From the NCBI RefSeq assembly GCF_022229015.1, contig NZ_JAKKFF010000071.1, positions 1 to 40,073 on the forward strand: a DNA stretch of 40,073 bases, written 5' to 3'. Position 1 is the stretch's first letter, and each line of letters starts with the position of its first letter. The notes under the pieces are model-generated. The model was not told where the DNA came from and ran no database searches. It worked only from the letters and a program-made list of their open reading frames with translations. Of this stretch, positions 24,263-33,260 are shown piece by piece. The position numbers and the translations under genes are program-made. This DNA comes from Micromonospora foliorum (GTDB taxonomy: Bacteria; Actinomycetota; Actinomycetes; Mycobacteriales; Micromonosporaceae).

Positions 24263-24660
24263 GCACACCCGAGCAGTACGTCAGCGTCCGCTACCTCGTC
24301 GACGATGTGCACGCCGCCGTCGACTTCTACACCGCCCACCTCGGTTTCCACCTCAGGACCAGCGCCGCCCCGGCCTTCGCCGACGTGGTCCGCGGTCCGC
24401 TACGACTGTTGCTGTCCGGACCCGCCAGCTCCGGTGCCCGCGCCACTCCGGACGACGCCACCAGCCCCGGCCGCAACCGCATCCACCTCATCGTCGACGA
24501 CCTGGACGCCGAGATCGACCGGCTCCGCGACGCCGGCCTGTCGTTCCGCAGCGAGCTGGTCTCCGGGCCCGGCGGCCGTCAGATCCTGCTCGCCGACCCC
24601 GCCGGCAACCTCGTCGAACTTTTCCAACCCGCCCGCGAAGCCACCCCCGCCAACACCTGA
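24259..24660 (+). CDS. VOC family protein coupled to ArsR-ArsC
   Basis: A 133-residue VOC protein: VRYLVDDVHAAVDFYTAHLGF and DPAGNLVELFQP (Glu ligand strand). It contains no cysteine, so it lacks the vicinal Cys pair expected of the C-As lyase ArsI. A direct organoarsenical role is therefore not supported, despite the 4-bp overlap (GTGA) with the arsenate reductase gene. It could bind a xenobiotic. The region after its stop up to about 24790 holds no clear gene. Confidence 0.88.
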   Translation: MSTPEQYVSVRYLVDDVHAAVDFYTAHLGFHLRTSAAPAFADVVRGPLRLLLSGPASSGARATPDDATSPGRNRIHLIVDDLDAEIDRLRDAGLSFRSELVSGPGGRQILLADPAGNLVELFQPAREATPANT

Positions 24661-24762
24661 ACCTCAGTCGCACCTCGCCGCCGGTCTGTGGGTCGATGAC
24701 TTGCCGGGCGATTAATCCCGCGCGTACACCATCCTCAGTCGTTACGCACAAGAACTGTCATT

Positions 24763-25215
24763 ATGGTGCATGGCCGGTTCGCACCTTTTGTGGCAGGTAT
24801 TTATTGGATTATCGGTAATAAGAATCCAATAAATACCTTGGAGGAGCAGGCCGAGCCACTGGCGGCGTACGTCGGCTTGAGGAAGAGCGGGCGGGCCCGC
24901 TGCTGTTCGGGGTGCGCCATGGCACTCAGGGCGAACGGCCGGGCCCGCGTCTCCACTCGCCCCAAGCTGCTGTCGCAGCTGGCCGCCGCGGGCAAGCCAC
25001 TGGCCAGCGCGCTGGTGCTGGGGATCGAGGAGGTCTACCCGCACTGCCCCAAGGCGCTGCTGGGTGGCGGGGCTTGGAAGCCGGAGCAGTGGCTTGCCGA
25101 CGGACGCCTAGCCGAACTGGCCGAGGTGACGCTGGCCCGGCTGCGGATGCCGGTGCCGACGACCGCCGACATCGACCAGGTGGAGTCGGACTTGCTGAAA
25201 TACCGCTACGAGTGA
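24763..25215 (+). pseudogene. Remnant of a PPOX/FMN-binding family gene
   Basis: An open frame runs from ATG 24763, but only its last 95 or so residues look like protein: RANGRARVSTRPKLLSQLA, EEVYPHCPKALLGGGAWKPEQW and a YRYE end, the C-terminal half of pyridoxamine-phosphate-oxidase-like flavoproteins. The FMN-binding N-terminal half is missing. Just upstream, at 24891-24925, another frame reads GPLLFGVRHGTQ, resembling the strand that should precede RANGRARV, so a frameshift near 24920-24930 is likely. The first 30 codons cross an AT-rich inverted repeat. I call it a decayed gene. Confidence 0.65.
24795..24838. repeat. Perfect 16-bp AT-rich inverted repeat
   Basis: AGGTATTTATTGGATT (24795-24810) and AATCCAATAAATACCT (24823-24838) are perfect complements around a 12-nt spacer. 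The AT-richness is striking against the surrounding GC, suggesting foreign origin or a recognition site. It lies at the broken end of the PPOX remnant. Confidence 0.85.
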
Positions 25216-25227
25216 CGGGCTGGGTAC

Positions 25228-25271
25228 CCCACCGCCTTGCGCCGAGGTGGAGGTCGGCGCACGGCGGTGGG
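25228..25271. terminator. Strong bidirectional hairpin
   Basis: CCCACCGCC and GCGCCGA (25228-25245) pair with TCGGCGC and GGCGGTGGG (25254-25271). This is an 18-bp stem with one mismatch and an 8-nt loop, between convergent genes. Confidence 0.8.
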
Positions 25272-25285
25272 TCCGTCGTCGGGCC

Positions 25286-26062
25286 CTATTCCTCCGGATC
25301 CCACGCGATCAGCTGGTCGAGGACGCGCCGGTCGCCGTCGAGCTGCAGGGAGTCCATCGTGATGCGGCCGTAGAAGAACATGACCAGCTCATTGGCCGTG
25401 CCCCGGGCGGAGACATAGGCCACCTCCGGGCCCTCGACGTCGGCCGGCGCGGAGATCCGGGCGGTCCGTGCGCCGTCGGCGGAGAACCAGAGCCGCCAGG
25501 AACGGCCCTCGGTGGCGTGGTAGTCGATGACCGCGGGTTGGTGCGGCCACGCGCTTGTCGTCGCTACGCAGGTGGTCACGAACTCGTCGACACCGTCGAG
25601 CGCCACCTCGCCCGGCAACGGCTGCGGGGCGCCTACGGCGACCTGGGCGTCATAGGTGTGCACGGCGACCTGCTGAAGCTGGTGCCGGGCAACGGCACCA
25701 GCCGTCTGCGGCGACTGCGAATCACCCCACCACGTCCAGCAACCACGATCCGGGCCGGCCTTCCGCAACGCGGCCAGCAGTTCCTCCGTGGACGCGGCGA
25801 ACCAGGCCAGCAGGGCCTCGTGCTCCCGGGGCGCCACCGGGGCGGAGATGGCCGGCGGAGCGTCGGCGGGCCCCGCGGCCACGATGGCGGCCCACTTACG
25901 GCGCCCCTCGCCCAGGTGCTGCACCAGGTCGTACAACGTCCACTCGGGGCAGGTCGGCACCCGCACGTCGAGGCTGGGTGCCGCGGCGACCGCCGTCCGG
26001 AAAGCGATCGATCGATCGTCCATCAGCCGTAACAGGTCAGCGAACGCCAGAGTCTCTTCCAC
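25286..26062 (-). CDS. Maleylpyruvate isomerase family mycothiol-dependent protein
   Basis: A 258-residue DinB-superfamily protein of the MDMPI type. The signature VPTCPEWTLYDLVQHLG (about residues 35-51, metal ligand H49) is followed by a second helix pair (ARHQLQQVAVHTYDAQVAVG) and a small C-terminal beta domain. Named relatives isomerise maleylpyruvate using mycothiol, but most have unknown substrates. The GTG at 26062 was chosen because the family's N-terminal helix begins there. TACAAA lies 6 nt upstream (imperfect -10). It lies downstream of, and on the same strand as, the TetX-like gene, separated from it by a hairpin. Confidence 0.85.
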   Translation of the reverse strand: MEETLAFADLLRLMDDRSIAFRTAVAAAPSLDVRVPTCPEWTLYDLVQHLGEGRRKWAAIVAAGPADAPPAISAPVAPREHEALLAWFAASTEELLAALRKAGPDRGCWTWWGDSQSPQTAGAVARHQLQQVAVHTYDAQVAVGAPQPLPGEVALDGVDEFVTTCVATTSAWPHQPAVIDYHATEGRSWRLWFSADGARTARISAPADVEGPEVAYVSARGTANELVMFFYGRITMDSLQLDGDRRVLDQLIAWDPEE

Positions 26063-26125
26063 CGCGGCTTTGTACCACCCCCCTCCCGACAACCGACAGT
26101 GGATTTCCCCCAGGCCCTGGCGGCG

Positions 26126-26150
26126 GGGCAACGCGGAAAATCCGTTGCCC
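26126..26150. terminator. Hairpin downstream of the TetX-like gene
   Basis: GGGCAACG (26126-26133) and CGTTGCCC (26143-26150) enclose a 9-nt loop, 46 bp after the monooxygenase stop. Confidence 0.55.
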
Positions 26151-26195
26151 GGCGGGCCCTGCCGTACCGCCCGTGACGCCACGGCGAGCTGTTGG

Positions 26196-27314
26196 TCAGG
26201 ATGGCTGGACTTGGTCGAAGAGGGCGAGGGCTTCGGCGGGGTCCGGGCTTACGAGGCGTTCCAGACCGGCCGTCGTGATCTTCGCCCACCTGGCGGCCCG
26301 TGCCGACATCTGTTCCTCAAAGGTGCGGACGGCCTCGTCGAGATCTTCCGGGTCGGCAGCGATGGACTCCGCAAGCTCGGCACCGTCCAGCATCGCGAGG
26401 TTCGCGCCTGCTCCCAAGGGTGGCATCAGGTGGGCGGCGTCGCCCAGGAGCGTCACCCCGCGGACGTGGGCCCAGGTGTGGGATGCGGGCAGGACATAGA
26501 AGGGACGGTGGATGAAAGAGGTGCCGTGGCCGAGCAGGTCGAGAACAGGAGCGGCCCAGCCGTCGAACAGAGCCAAGATGCCCGATCGCGCTGCCTCGAC
26601 GTCAGCCAGGTCCAGGTCCGCGTGCCAGTCCAGCGGCGCGCGGAGCTTGGCGTACACCTTGACGTGACCGCCGCTGTTGCGCTGGGCGACGAGAGATCGG
26701 TTCACGCCGTACACGGCCACCGAACCGTCGCCGATCAACTGGGCGAGCTCAGGGTGGCGGGTGTCGACGTCGTCGATGGAGGTCTCGACCGAGGTGACGC
26801 CGGTGTACTGCGGCGTCACCGGCGAGACTGCCGGGCGGACCCGGGACCAGGCGCCGTCCGCGCCCACCACGAGATCGAACGTCTCCTGCCGCCCGTCCGC
26901 GAAACGAACCAGTGCGCCATCCCCGGTCCCCGGCACCACCTGTGCCACCTCTCGCCCCCACTGCACGTCGAGAGAGTCGAGCAGCAGGTCGCGGAGTTGC
27001 CCGCGGTCGATCTCCGGATTGGCCCGCTCATCCGGACCGGGTCGCCAGTCTCGCAGAACGGTCCCGGCAGCGTCCAGGATGCGCATGGCCTGCCCCTCGG
27101 GACGAGACAGCGTCTGGAACTCCGCCAGGAGTCCCGCCTTGTCCAGTGCCAGCTGGCCCAGCTCTTCGTGCAGGTCCAGCGTGCCGCCCGGAGGACGGAA
27201 GTCGCGCGCGGGATCGCGTTCAAGGACGGTGACGGGGTAGCCGTGGCGGTGCAGCACACGGGCAAAGGTAAGGCCGGCAGGGCCGCCCCCGACCACAGCG
27301 ATACGGCGTCTCAT
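26196..27314 (-). CDS. FAD-dependent monooxygenase, TetX-like
   Basis: A 372-residue group-A flavoprotein monooxygenase. It has G9-x-G11-x-x-G14 (VVGGGPAG) for FAD, RPPGGTLDLHEELGQLALDKAGL and NPEIDRGQLRDLLLDSL, D153-G154 (VGADG) and G291-D292 (LLGDAAHLMPPLGAGANLAMLDG). These segments resemble the tetracycline-inactivating TetX group, but the drug specificity is not established. An NAD(P)H-dependent hydroxylation in the cytosol is expected. The ATG at 27314 starts the Rossmann strand. A further in-frame ATG at 27347 exists. The divergent TetR has an operator in the gap, so induction by a substrate is likely. Confidence 0.85.
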   Translation of the reverse strand: MRRRIAVVGGGPAGLTFARVLHRHGYPVTVLERDPARDFRPPGGTLDLHEELGQLALDKAGLLAEFQTLSRPEGQAMRILDAAGTVLRDWRPGPDERANPEIDRGQLRDLLLDSLDVQWGREVAQVVPGTGDGALVRFADGRQETFDLVVGADGAWSRVRPAVSPVTPQYTGVTSVETSIDDVDTRHPELAQLIGDGSVAVYGVNRSLVAQRNSGGHVKVYAKLRAPLDWHADLDLADVEAARSGILALFDGWAAPVLDLLGHGTSFIHRPFYVLPASHTWAHVRGVTLLGDAAHLMPPLGAGANLAMLDGAELAESIAADPEDLDEAVRTFEEQMSARAARWAKITTAGLERLVSPDPAEALALFDQVQPS

Positions 27315-27315
27315 A

Positions 27316-27343
27316 GCAATACACCGTATCGCTCCTTTAAAAT
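27316..27343. promoter_or_regulatory. TetR operator and tetR -10
   Basis: GCAATAC-ACC-GTATCGC (27316-27332) is a 7-3-7 palindrome with one mismatch. TAAAAT at 27338-27343 is a near-perfect -10 for the TetR gene, placing the operator in its -35/-10 spacer. On the other strand it covers the leader of the TetX-like gene. Confidence 0.7.
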
Positions 27344-27368
27344 GCATCGCAACAGTTAGGAGGTGACC

Positions 27369-28061
27369 ATGACCGTGTGGGACCGGCCGGAGCCGCCGAA
27401 TCCCCCCGTGCCGCTCGACCGGGAGCAGATCATCGCCGCCGCCATCGCGCTGGCCGACGAGGGCGGGCTGGAAGCGGCGTCGTTGCGCAAGGTCGCCGCC
27501 CGGCTGAACGCCGGCCCGATGCGGCTGTACGGTCACATCTCCACCAAGGACGAGCTGTTCGACCTCATGGTGGACGCCGTCGACGCCGAGATTCTCCCCC
27601 GGGAACAGCCCGGTGACTGGCGGGAGGCGCTGCACGTCCACGCCCACCGCACCAGGCAGGCCGCTCTGCGTCACGAATGGCTGGCCGACCTGCTCGGCGG
27701 CCGCCCGACCCTGGGCCCGAACGGCCTCGCCGTGACCGAGGCCAAGCTGGCCGCCCTCGACGGCCTCGCCGACATTGAAACCGCCATACGCGCCGTGGAA
27801 ACTGTCAGCGCCTACGTCACCGGCGCGATCAGGCGCGAGATCGCGAACCTGCGGGCGGAGCGCGCCACGGGCCTGTCCAAGCGCGACTGGCAGCGCGCCT
27901 CCGGCCCGCACGTGACGAAAATGTTGGCCACGGGCCGCTTCCCGGCACTGACCAAGGCCGTGCACAGCGGCACAGAGATGGACGCCGAAAAGTCTTTCGC
28001 GACCGGCCTGGACTGGGTCCTCGACGCCGTGGCCACCAAACTCACCCGACCACCGGCGTAA
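27369..28061 (+). CDS. TetR-family transcriptional regulator
   Basis: A 230-residue protein. The helix-turn-helix is at about residues 20-65 (IIAAAIALADEGGLEAASLRKVAARLNAGPMRLYGHISTKDELFDLMVDA), with an all-helical ligand-binding domain behind it. It belongs to the branch resembling TetR itself (LYGHISTKDEL). The ATG at 27369 follows the Shine-Dalgarno AGGAGG. It probably represses itself and the TetX-like monooxygenase. The 3' side is convergent with rox across a structured 204-bp gap. Confidence 0.92.
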   Translation: MTVWDRPEPPNPPVPLDREQIIAAAIALADEGGLEAASLRKVAARLNAGPMRLYGHISTKDELFDLMVDAVDAEILPREQPGDWREALHVHAHRTRQAALRHEWLADLLGGRPTLGPNGLAVTEAKLAALDGLADIETAIRAVETVSAYVTGAIRREIANLRAERATGLSKRDWQRASGPHVTKMLATGRFPALTKAVHSGTEMDAEKSFATGLDWVLDAVATKLTRPPA

Positions 28062-28070
28062 CGCTCAACC

Positions 28071-28142
28071 GATCGATCGCCCAGCTCAGGGGGTCAGACC
28101 TGTCATGCGGTAAGTCTGCCGGCATCAGCAAGGCGATCGATC
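28071..28142. repeat. 11-bp inverted repeat enclosing 50 bp (GATCGATCGCC)
   Basis: GATCGATCGCC (28071-28081) and GGCGATCGATC (28132-28142) are perfect complements. Inside are a CAGAC/GTCTG pair and one copy of GTCTGCCGGC (28114-28123). Two further copies of that 10-mer, in opposite orientations, occur in the next hairpin. Confidence 0.75.
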
Positions 28143-28163
28143 AAGTGCTGGATCAGTGGTGAC

Positions 28164-28199
28164 GCGCCGGCAGACGGCGAGCTGGCCGTCTGCCGGCGC
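28164..28199. terminator. Perfect 15-bp hairpin between tetR and rox
   Basis: GCGCCGGCAGACGGC (28164-28178) and GCCGTCTGCCGGCGC (28185-28199) enclose a 6-nt loop. It probably serves as terminator for both converging genes. Confidence 0.75.
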
Positions 28200-28265
28200 A
28201 TCGGCAGGCGTCCCGCAGCCAGCACGGCGACTGCTTCTCACCGACAGGCCCGTGCGGGGCCGAGA

Positions 28266-29966
<1,701 letters not shown>

Positions 29967-29986
29967 GTTCTTTCCCGGCCACGTGA

Positions 29987-30706
29987 TCACGGCTTCAGGC
30001 GAGTCAGCGATCGCTGGAGCCACTCGGCCATCAGCGCGCGCTCGGCGTCGGTGAGCCCCGGGAGGTCGGGCAGCACCGTCGCGAAGGTCACGGCGACCGC
30101 GTTCGTCGTCGTGTCGGGTGTCGCCGGGGTTGTCACCAGGATGCTGCTGAGCACGGCGTCGAGCATGGCCTCGCCCAGACCGGGGTCGCGCTGGTCGGTG
30201 GGCGTTCCCAACAGCGTGAGGATGGTTCCGTTGCCGGCGGAGTGGATCATCATGAGCGCGCGCTCTTGGTCGACCCGGAGGAGGCCGGCTGCGGCGAGTC
30301 GCCGGACGCGGCGACGGAGCACGTCGAGGCCCGCGACCGTTGCCGGCGAGGGTACGCCGCTCCCCCGCGTGGCGATCAGCGCGTACAACTCGGGGTTTGT
30401 CAGGCCGAACTCCACGTGCGCGCGCCACCCGGAGCGCAGGTCCGCGACCGGGTCGCCGGTCGCGCTGTCCGCGGCGACCGATTTGCCGCTGACGTAGGTG
30501 GCCATGACGTGCTCGGCGACGGCGTCGATGAGGCCGTCCTTGTCGCCGAACAACCGATAGATGGTCGGTGCCTGTACGCCGGCGGCCTGGGCGACGGCGC
30601 GCGTCGTCACCGCGTTCGCGCCCTTCTCCCGCAGCAGTTGGGTTGCTGCCGTGACGATGCCCGCACGGACGTCGTCGCGGGATGTCGTGTCCTGCGTCGT
30701 CACCAT
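29987..30706 (-). CDS. TetR-family transcriptional regulator
   Basis: A 239-residue TetR protein. The helix-turn-helix is at about residues 12-60 (VRAGIVTAATQLLREKGANAVTTRAVAQAAGVQAPTIYRLFGDKDGLIDAV), followed by a helical effector domain. It is divergent from an NmrA-type reductase across 86 bp with a TAACA-N6-TGTTA operator. The ATG at 30706 is exactly 6 nt from TAGCAT, indicating a leaderless mRNA. It lies upstream of rox on the same strand, but rox has its own candidate promoter and leader. Its main target is probably the divergent gene. Confidence 0.92.
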   Translation of the reverse strand: MVTTQDTTSRDDVRAGIVTAATQLLREKGANAVTTRAVAQAAGVQAPTIYRLFGDKDGLIDAVAEHVMATYVSGKSVAADSATGDPVADLRSGWRAHVEFGLTNPELYALIATRGSGVPSPATVAGLDVLRRRVRRLAAAGLLRVDQERALMMIHSAGNGTILTLLGTPTDQRDPGLGEAMLDAVLSSILVTTPATPDTTTNAVAVTFATVLPDLPGLTDAERALMAEWLQRSLTRLKP

Positions 30707-30715
30707 GAATCAATG

Positions 30716-30756
30716 CTAACAGCGCCTTGTTAACCTCGGAATATCGGTGCTAACGT
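30716..30756. promoter_or_regulatory. TetR operator with overlapping divergent promoters
   Basis: TAACA-N6-TGTTA (30717-30732) overlaps the leaderless tetR -10 (TAGCAT, minus strand 30718-30713). It also overlaps the -35 of the rightward promoter TTGTTA-N18-TAACGT (30727-30756). One bound dimer could block both genes. Confidence 0.65.
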
Positions 30757-30792
30757 CAGGGCCGTAACGCCGATAACAAGGGAGTGTTCATC

Positions 30793-31656
30793 ATGTTCGT
30801 CGTCACCGGTGCCACTGGTCACCTCGGGTCCCAGATCGTCGACCGGCTGCTCGACCGGCTCCCACCCGACGCCGTGGGCGTGAGCGTGCGCGACGTCGAC
30901 AGGGCCGCGGGCCTCGCCGAGCGTGGCGTGCGGGTGCGCGCCGGAGACTTCACCGACCCGGCCACGCTGGAGCACGCCTTCGAGGGTGCCGACAAGGTCC
31001 TCGTCGTGTCCGCCGCCATCCGCGGCGCCGGCGCGGTCGTCGCGAACCGCGCCGCCATCGACGCCGCGCACGCAGCGGGAGCCAAGCGAATTCTGTACAC
31101 CAGCCACCAGGCCGCCTCCCGGGACTCGCTGTTTGCCGCCCAGCCCACGCACGCCGCGACCGAGGAGCACCTGGCCGGGCTGGGGGTTCCCTTCACCGCC
31201 CTACGCAACGGGTTCTACGCGAGCACGCTCAGCTTCTCCATCGGTACGGCGCTGGAGACCGGTCAACTCGTGGCGCCGGCGGACGGCCCGGTGTCCTGGA
31301 CCGCGCACGCCGACCTGGCCGAGGCCGCAGCCATCGCCCTGACCGAGGAGGGCCTGCTCGACGGCATCACGCCGGCGCTGACCGCGGCGCAGGCGCTCGA
31401 CCTCGAAGCGGTGGCCGGCATCCTGAGCGACATCACGGGCCGCATCGTCACCCGCGTCGTCGTCACCGACGACCAGTGGCGGGCGGCAGCCATCGAGCGG
31501 GGCATGCCCGCGGCGGCGGCCGACTTCACCCTCGGCCTGTACCAGGCGGCGCGACGCGGAGAGTTCGCCGTCACCGACCCGACGTTGCAGACGCTGATCG
31601 GTCACCGCCCGACCTCCGTCCGCTCGGTGCTCGAGGCCATCGTCGCCCGGCGATGA
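30793..31656 (+). CDS. NAD(P)H-binding NmrA-family oxidoreductase
   Basis: A 287-residue atypical SDR. MFVVTGATGHLGSQ provides the G-x-x-G-x-x-G motif. The layout resembles quinone-reductase-like NmrA proteins (QorB/TMR type): SVRDVDRAAGLAERGVRVRAGDFTDPATLEHAFEGADKVLVVS. It probably reduces quinones or related electrophiles with NADPH. The Shine-Dalgarno GGGAG precedes the ATG at 30793. It is controlled by the divergent TetR through the operator in the gap, and is convergent with the ABC exporter operon 16 bp away. Confidence 0.9.
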   Translation: MFVVTGATGHLGSQIVDRLLDRLPPDAVGVSVRDVDRAAGLAERGVRVRAGDFTDPATLEHAFEGADKVLVVSAAIRGAGAVVANRAAIDAAHAAGAKRILYTSHQAASRDSLFAAQPTHAATEEHLAGLGVPFTALRNGFYASTLSFSIGTALETGQLVAPADGPVSWTAHADLAEAAAIALTEEGLLDGITPALTAAQALDLEAVAGILSDITGRIVTRVVVTDDQWRAAAIERGMPAAAADFTLGLYQAARRGEFAVTDPTLQTLIGHRPTSVRSVLEAIVARR

Positions 31657-31672
31657 CCCGATCGAGCGCCGG

Positions 31673-32455
31673 TCAGCGCAGCATCGCCCGGGTCATTCGG
31701 CGGGTGGCGACGTACATCGCGACCGAGCCGAACGCGAGGAGGTAGGCCACCGGGATCAGCAGGTCCCAGCTCAGGTGGCCCAGAGCGGGTTCCCGGACCA
31801 GCTCGATGCTGTGGTAGAGCGGCAGCGCCTGGATCAGGGGCCGCACCGCCTCCGGATAGACCGACAGGGGATAGAACGTCGTCGCGAACAGGTACATCGG
31901 CAGCATGAACAGCTGGATGTACTGGAAGTCGGGGAAGTCGCGCAGGTACGTCGTGACGGCCAGGCCGCCGGCCGCGAACGCGTACGAGATCAGCAGCGAC
32001 GCCGGTAGGGCCAGCAGCACCCAGGCCGAGGTGACCAGCCCACCGACGGCCATGAGAGTGAGGAAACCGATCGACGTCAACAGCCCGTTGATCATCGCGC
32101 TGGTCACCTCACCGACGGCGATGTCGGTGACCGAGAGCGGTGTCGGCAGGATCGCCTCGTAGGTCTTCTCGACCCGCATCCGGATGAATACACCAAAGCT
32201 CGTCTGGTTGAACGCCGTGTTCATCGCCGTGGTCGCCAGGATCGCCGGGCCCACGTAGGCGGCGTACGGCACATCGACGCCGGGGACCGTGCCGACGAGC
32301 ATCCCGACGCCGACACCGATCGACAGCAGGTACAGGATCGGTTCGACGAGCGCGTTGAGCAGCGGCGTGACCGACCGGCGGTAGATCATGAAGTTGCGCT
32401 CGATGAGCGCCAGGGCCCGGCGTCTGGTCCAGGCGGGTACGGCGACGGTGGTCAT
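31673..32455 (-). CDS. ABC-2 type exporter permease (DrrB-like)
   Basis: A 260-residue, six-helix ABC-2 permease: RNFMIYRRSVTPLLNALVEPILYLLSIGVGVG at the N-terminus, and the MRVEKTYEAILPTPLSVTDIAVGEV coupling region. It is the last gene of a three-gene export operon and would form a heterodimeric channel with the adjacent permease. The ATG at 32455 has a Shine-Dalgarno GGGGAGA. DrrAB-type pumps export anthracyclines and other hydrophobic drugs, and the substrate here is unknown. Confidence 0.9.
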   Translation of the reverse strand: MTTVAVPAWTRRRALALIERNFMIYRRSVTPLLNALVEPILYLLSIGVGVGMLVGTVPGVDVPYAAYVGPAILATTAMNTAFNQTSFGVFIRMRVEKTYEAILPTPLSVTDIAVGEVTSAMINGLLTSIGFLTLMAVGGLVTSAWVLLALPASLLISYAFAAGGLAVTTYLRDFPDFQYIQLFMLPMYLFATTFYPLSVYPEAVRPLIQALPLYHSIELVREPALGHLSWDLLIPVAYLLAFGSVAMYVATRRMTRAMLR

Positions 32456-32486
32456 GGTGTCTCCCCGAGGCTCTGGGCGTGGGCCG

Positions 32487-33245
32487 TCACGGGTGCAACC
32501 GTCGGCGGTAGGTGACCCGGGCGACCAGGAAGCCGCCGATGGCGAGCGTCAGCAGGTAGGCGATGTGGACGGAGCTGCCGGTGATCGTCGCCGTGCCGAG
32601 GCTGAGCGTGCGGCACAACTCCACCCCGTGCCACAGCGGCAGCAGGTAGGACACCGGTCGGATCCACTCGGGTAGCTGCGAGACCGCGAAGAACGTACCG
32701 GAGAACATGTAGAGCGGCATGATGACGAAGCGGAACACCGTGTCGATGTGGCGCAGCTTGCGGACGCCGACCGCCCACGCTGCGGCGGGTGCCGCGAACG
32801 CGACCCCGGTCAGCGTCGCGCCGAGCAGGGCGCCGAGGGCCCACCATCCCCCGATCAACCCGAACGCGGCCATCACCACGATGAAGGCGCCGCTGGCGAT
32901 GAGCACCCGGAAGGTGATGAAGAGCAGGTGCCCGGCGGCGAGCTGCTCCGGCCTCAGCGGCGTCGGTGTGGCGCTCCGGTACGCCCCGAAGCCCGCGGCC
33001 CGGGCGACCCCCGCGGATCCTTCCAGGAACGCGTTCTGCATCGCGGCGGCGGCCAGCATGCCGGGGGCGAAGAACGCCGCGTAGGAGACGCCGGCGATCT
33101 GGGCCGGCGCGTTGTCGTCGACGAGGGCGCCCAGCCCGGCGCCGATGCCGATGAGGAACAGCAACGGGTTCAGCACGTTGATCACGATCGAGCCGCGCCA
33201 GGTGCGCCGGTAGAGCGTGACCCAGTATCGGAAGACGCGAAGCAC
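32487..33245 (-). CDS. ABC-2 type exporter permease
   Basis: A 252-residue, six-helix ABC-2 permease: YWVTLYRRTWRGSIVINVLNPLLFLIGIGAGLG, and AYRSATPTPLRPEQLAAGHL as the coupling element. It lies between the ATPase (15-bp gap) and the second permease (31-bp gap), so all three are co-transcribed. The GTG start at 33245 has a Shine-Dalgarno GGGGAGA. Having two different permeases suggests one ATPase dimer serving a heterodimeric membrane part. Confidence 0.9.
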   Translation of the reverse strand: MLRVFRYWVTLYRRTWRGSIVINVLNPLLFLIGIGAGLGALVDDNAPAQIAGVSYAAFFAPGMLAAAAMQNAFLEGSAGVARAAGFGAYRSATPTPLRPEQLAAGHLLFITFRVLIASGAFIVVMAAFGLIGGWWALGALLGATLTGVAFAAPAAAWAVGVRKLRHIDTVFRFVIMPLYMFSGTFFAVSQLPEWIRPVSYLLPLWHGVELCRTLSLGTATITGSSVHIAYLLTLAIGGFLVARVTYRRRLHP

Positions 33246-33260
33246 CAGTGGTCTCCCCTG

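Noticed and set aside
24259..24660. ArsI-type C-As lyase
   Set aside because: The VOC protein has no cysteines, so the thiol pair required for organoarsenical binding is absent.
24662..24751. Minus-strand frame reading RQVIDPQTGGEVRL
   Set aside because: It looks protein-like over about 14 residues, but there is no start signal, no extension and no recognisable family.
24763..24850. Coding role for the AT-rich inverted repeat (open on both strands)
   Set aside because: Both strands read similar short peptides only because the DNA is palindromic. Codon use is unlike the rest of the window.
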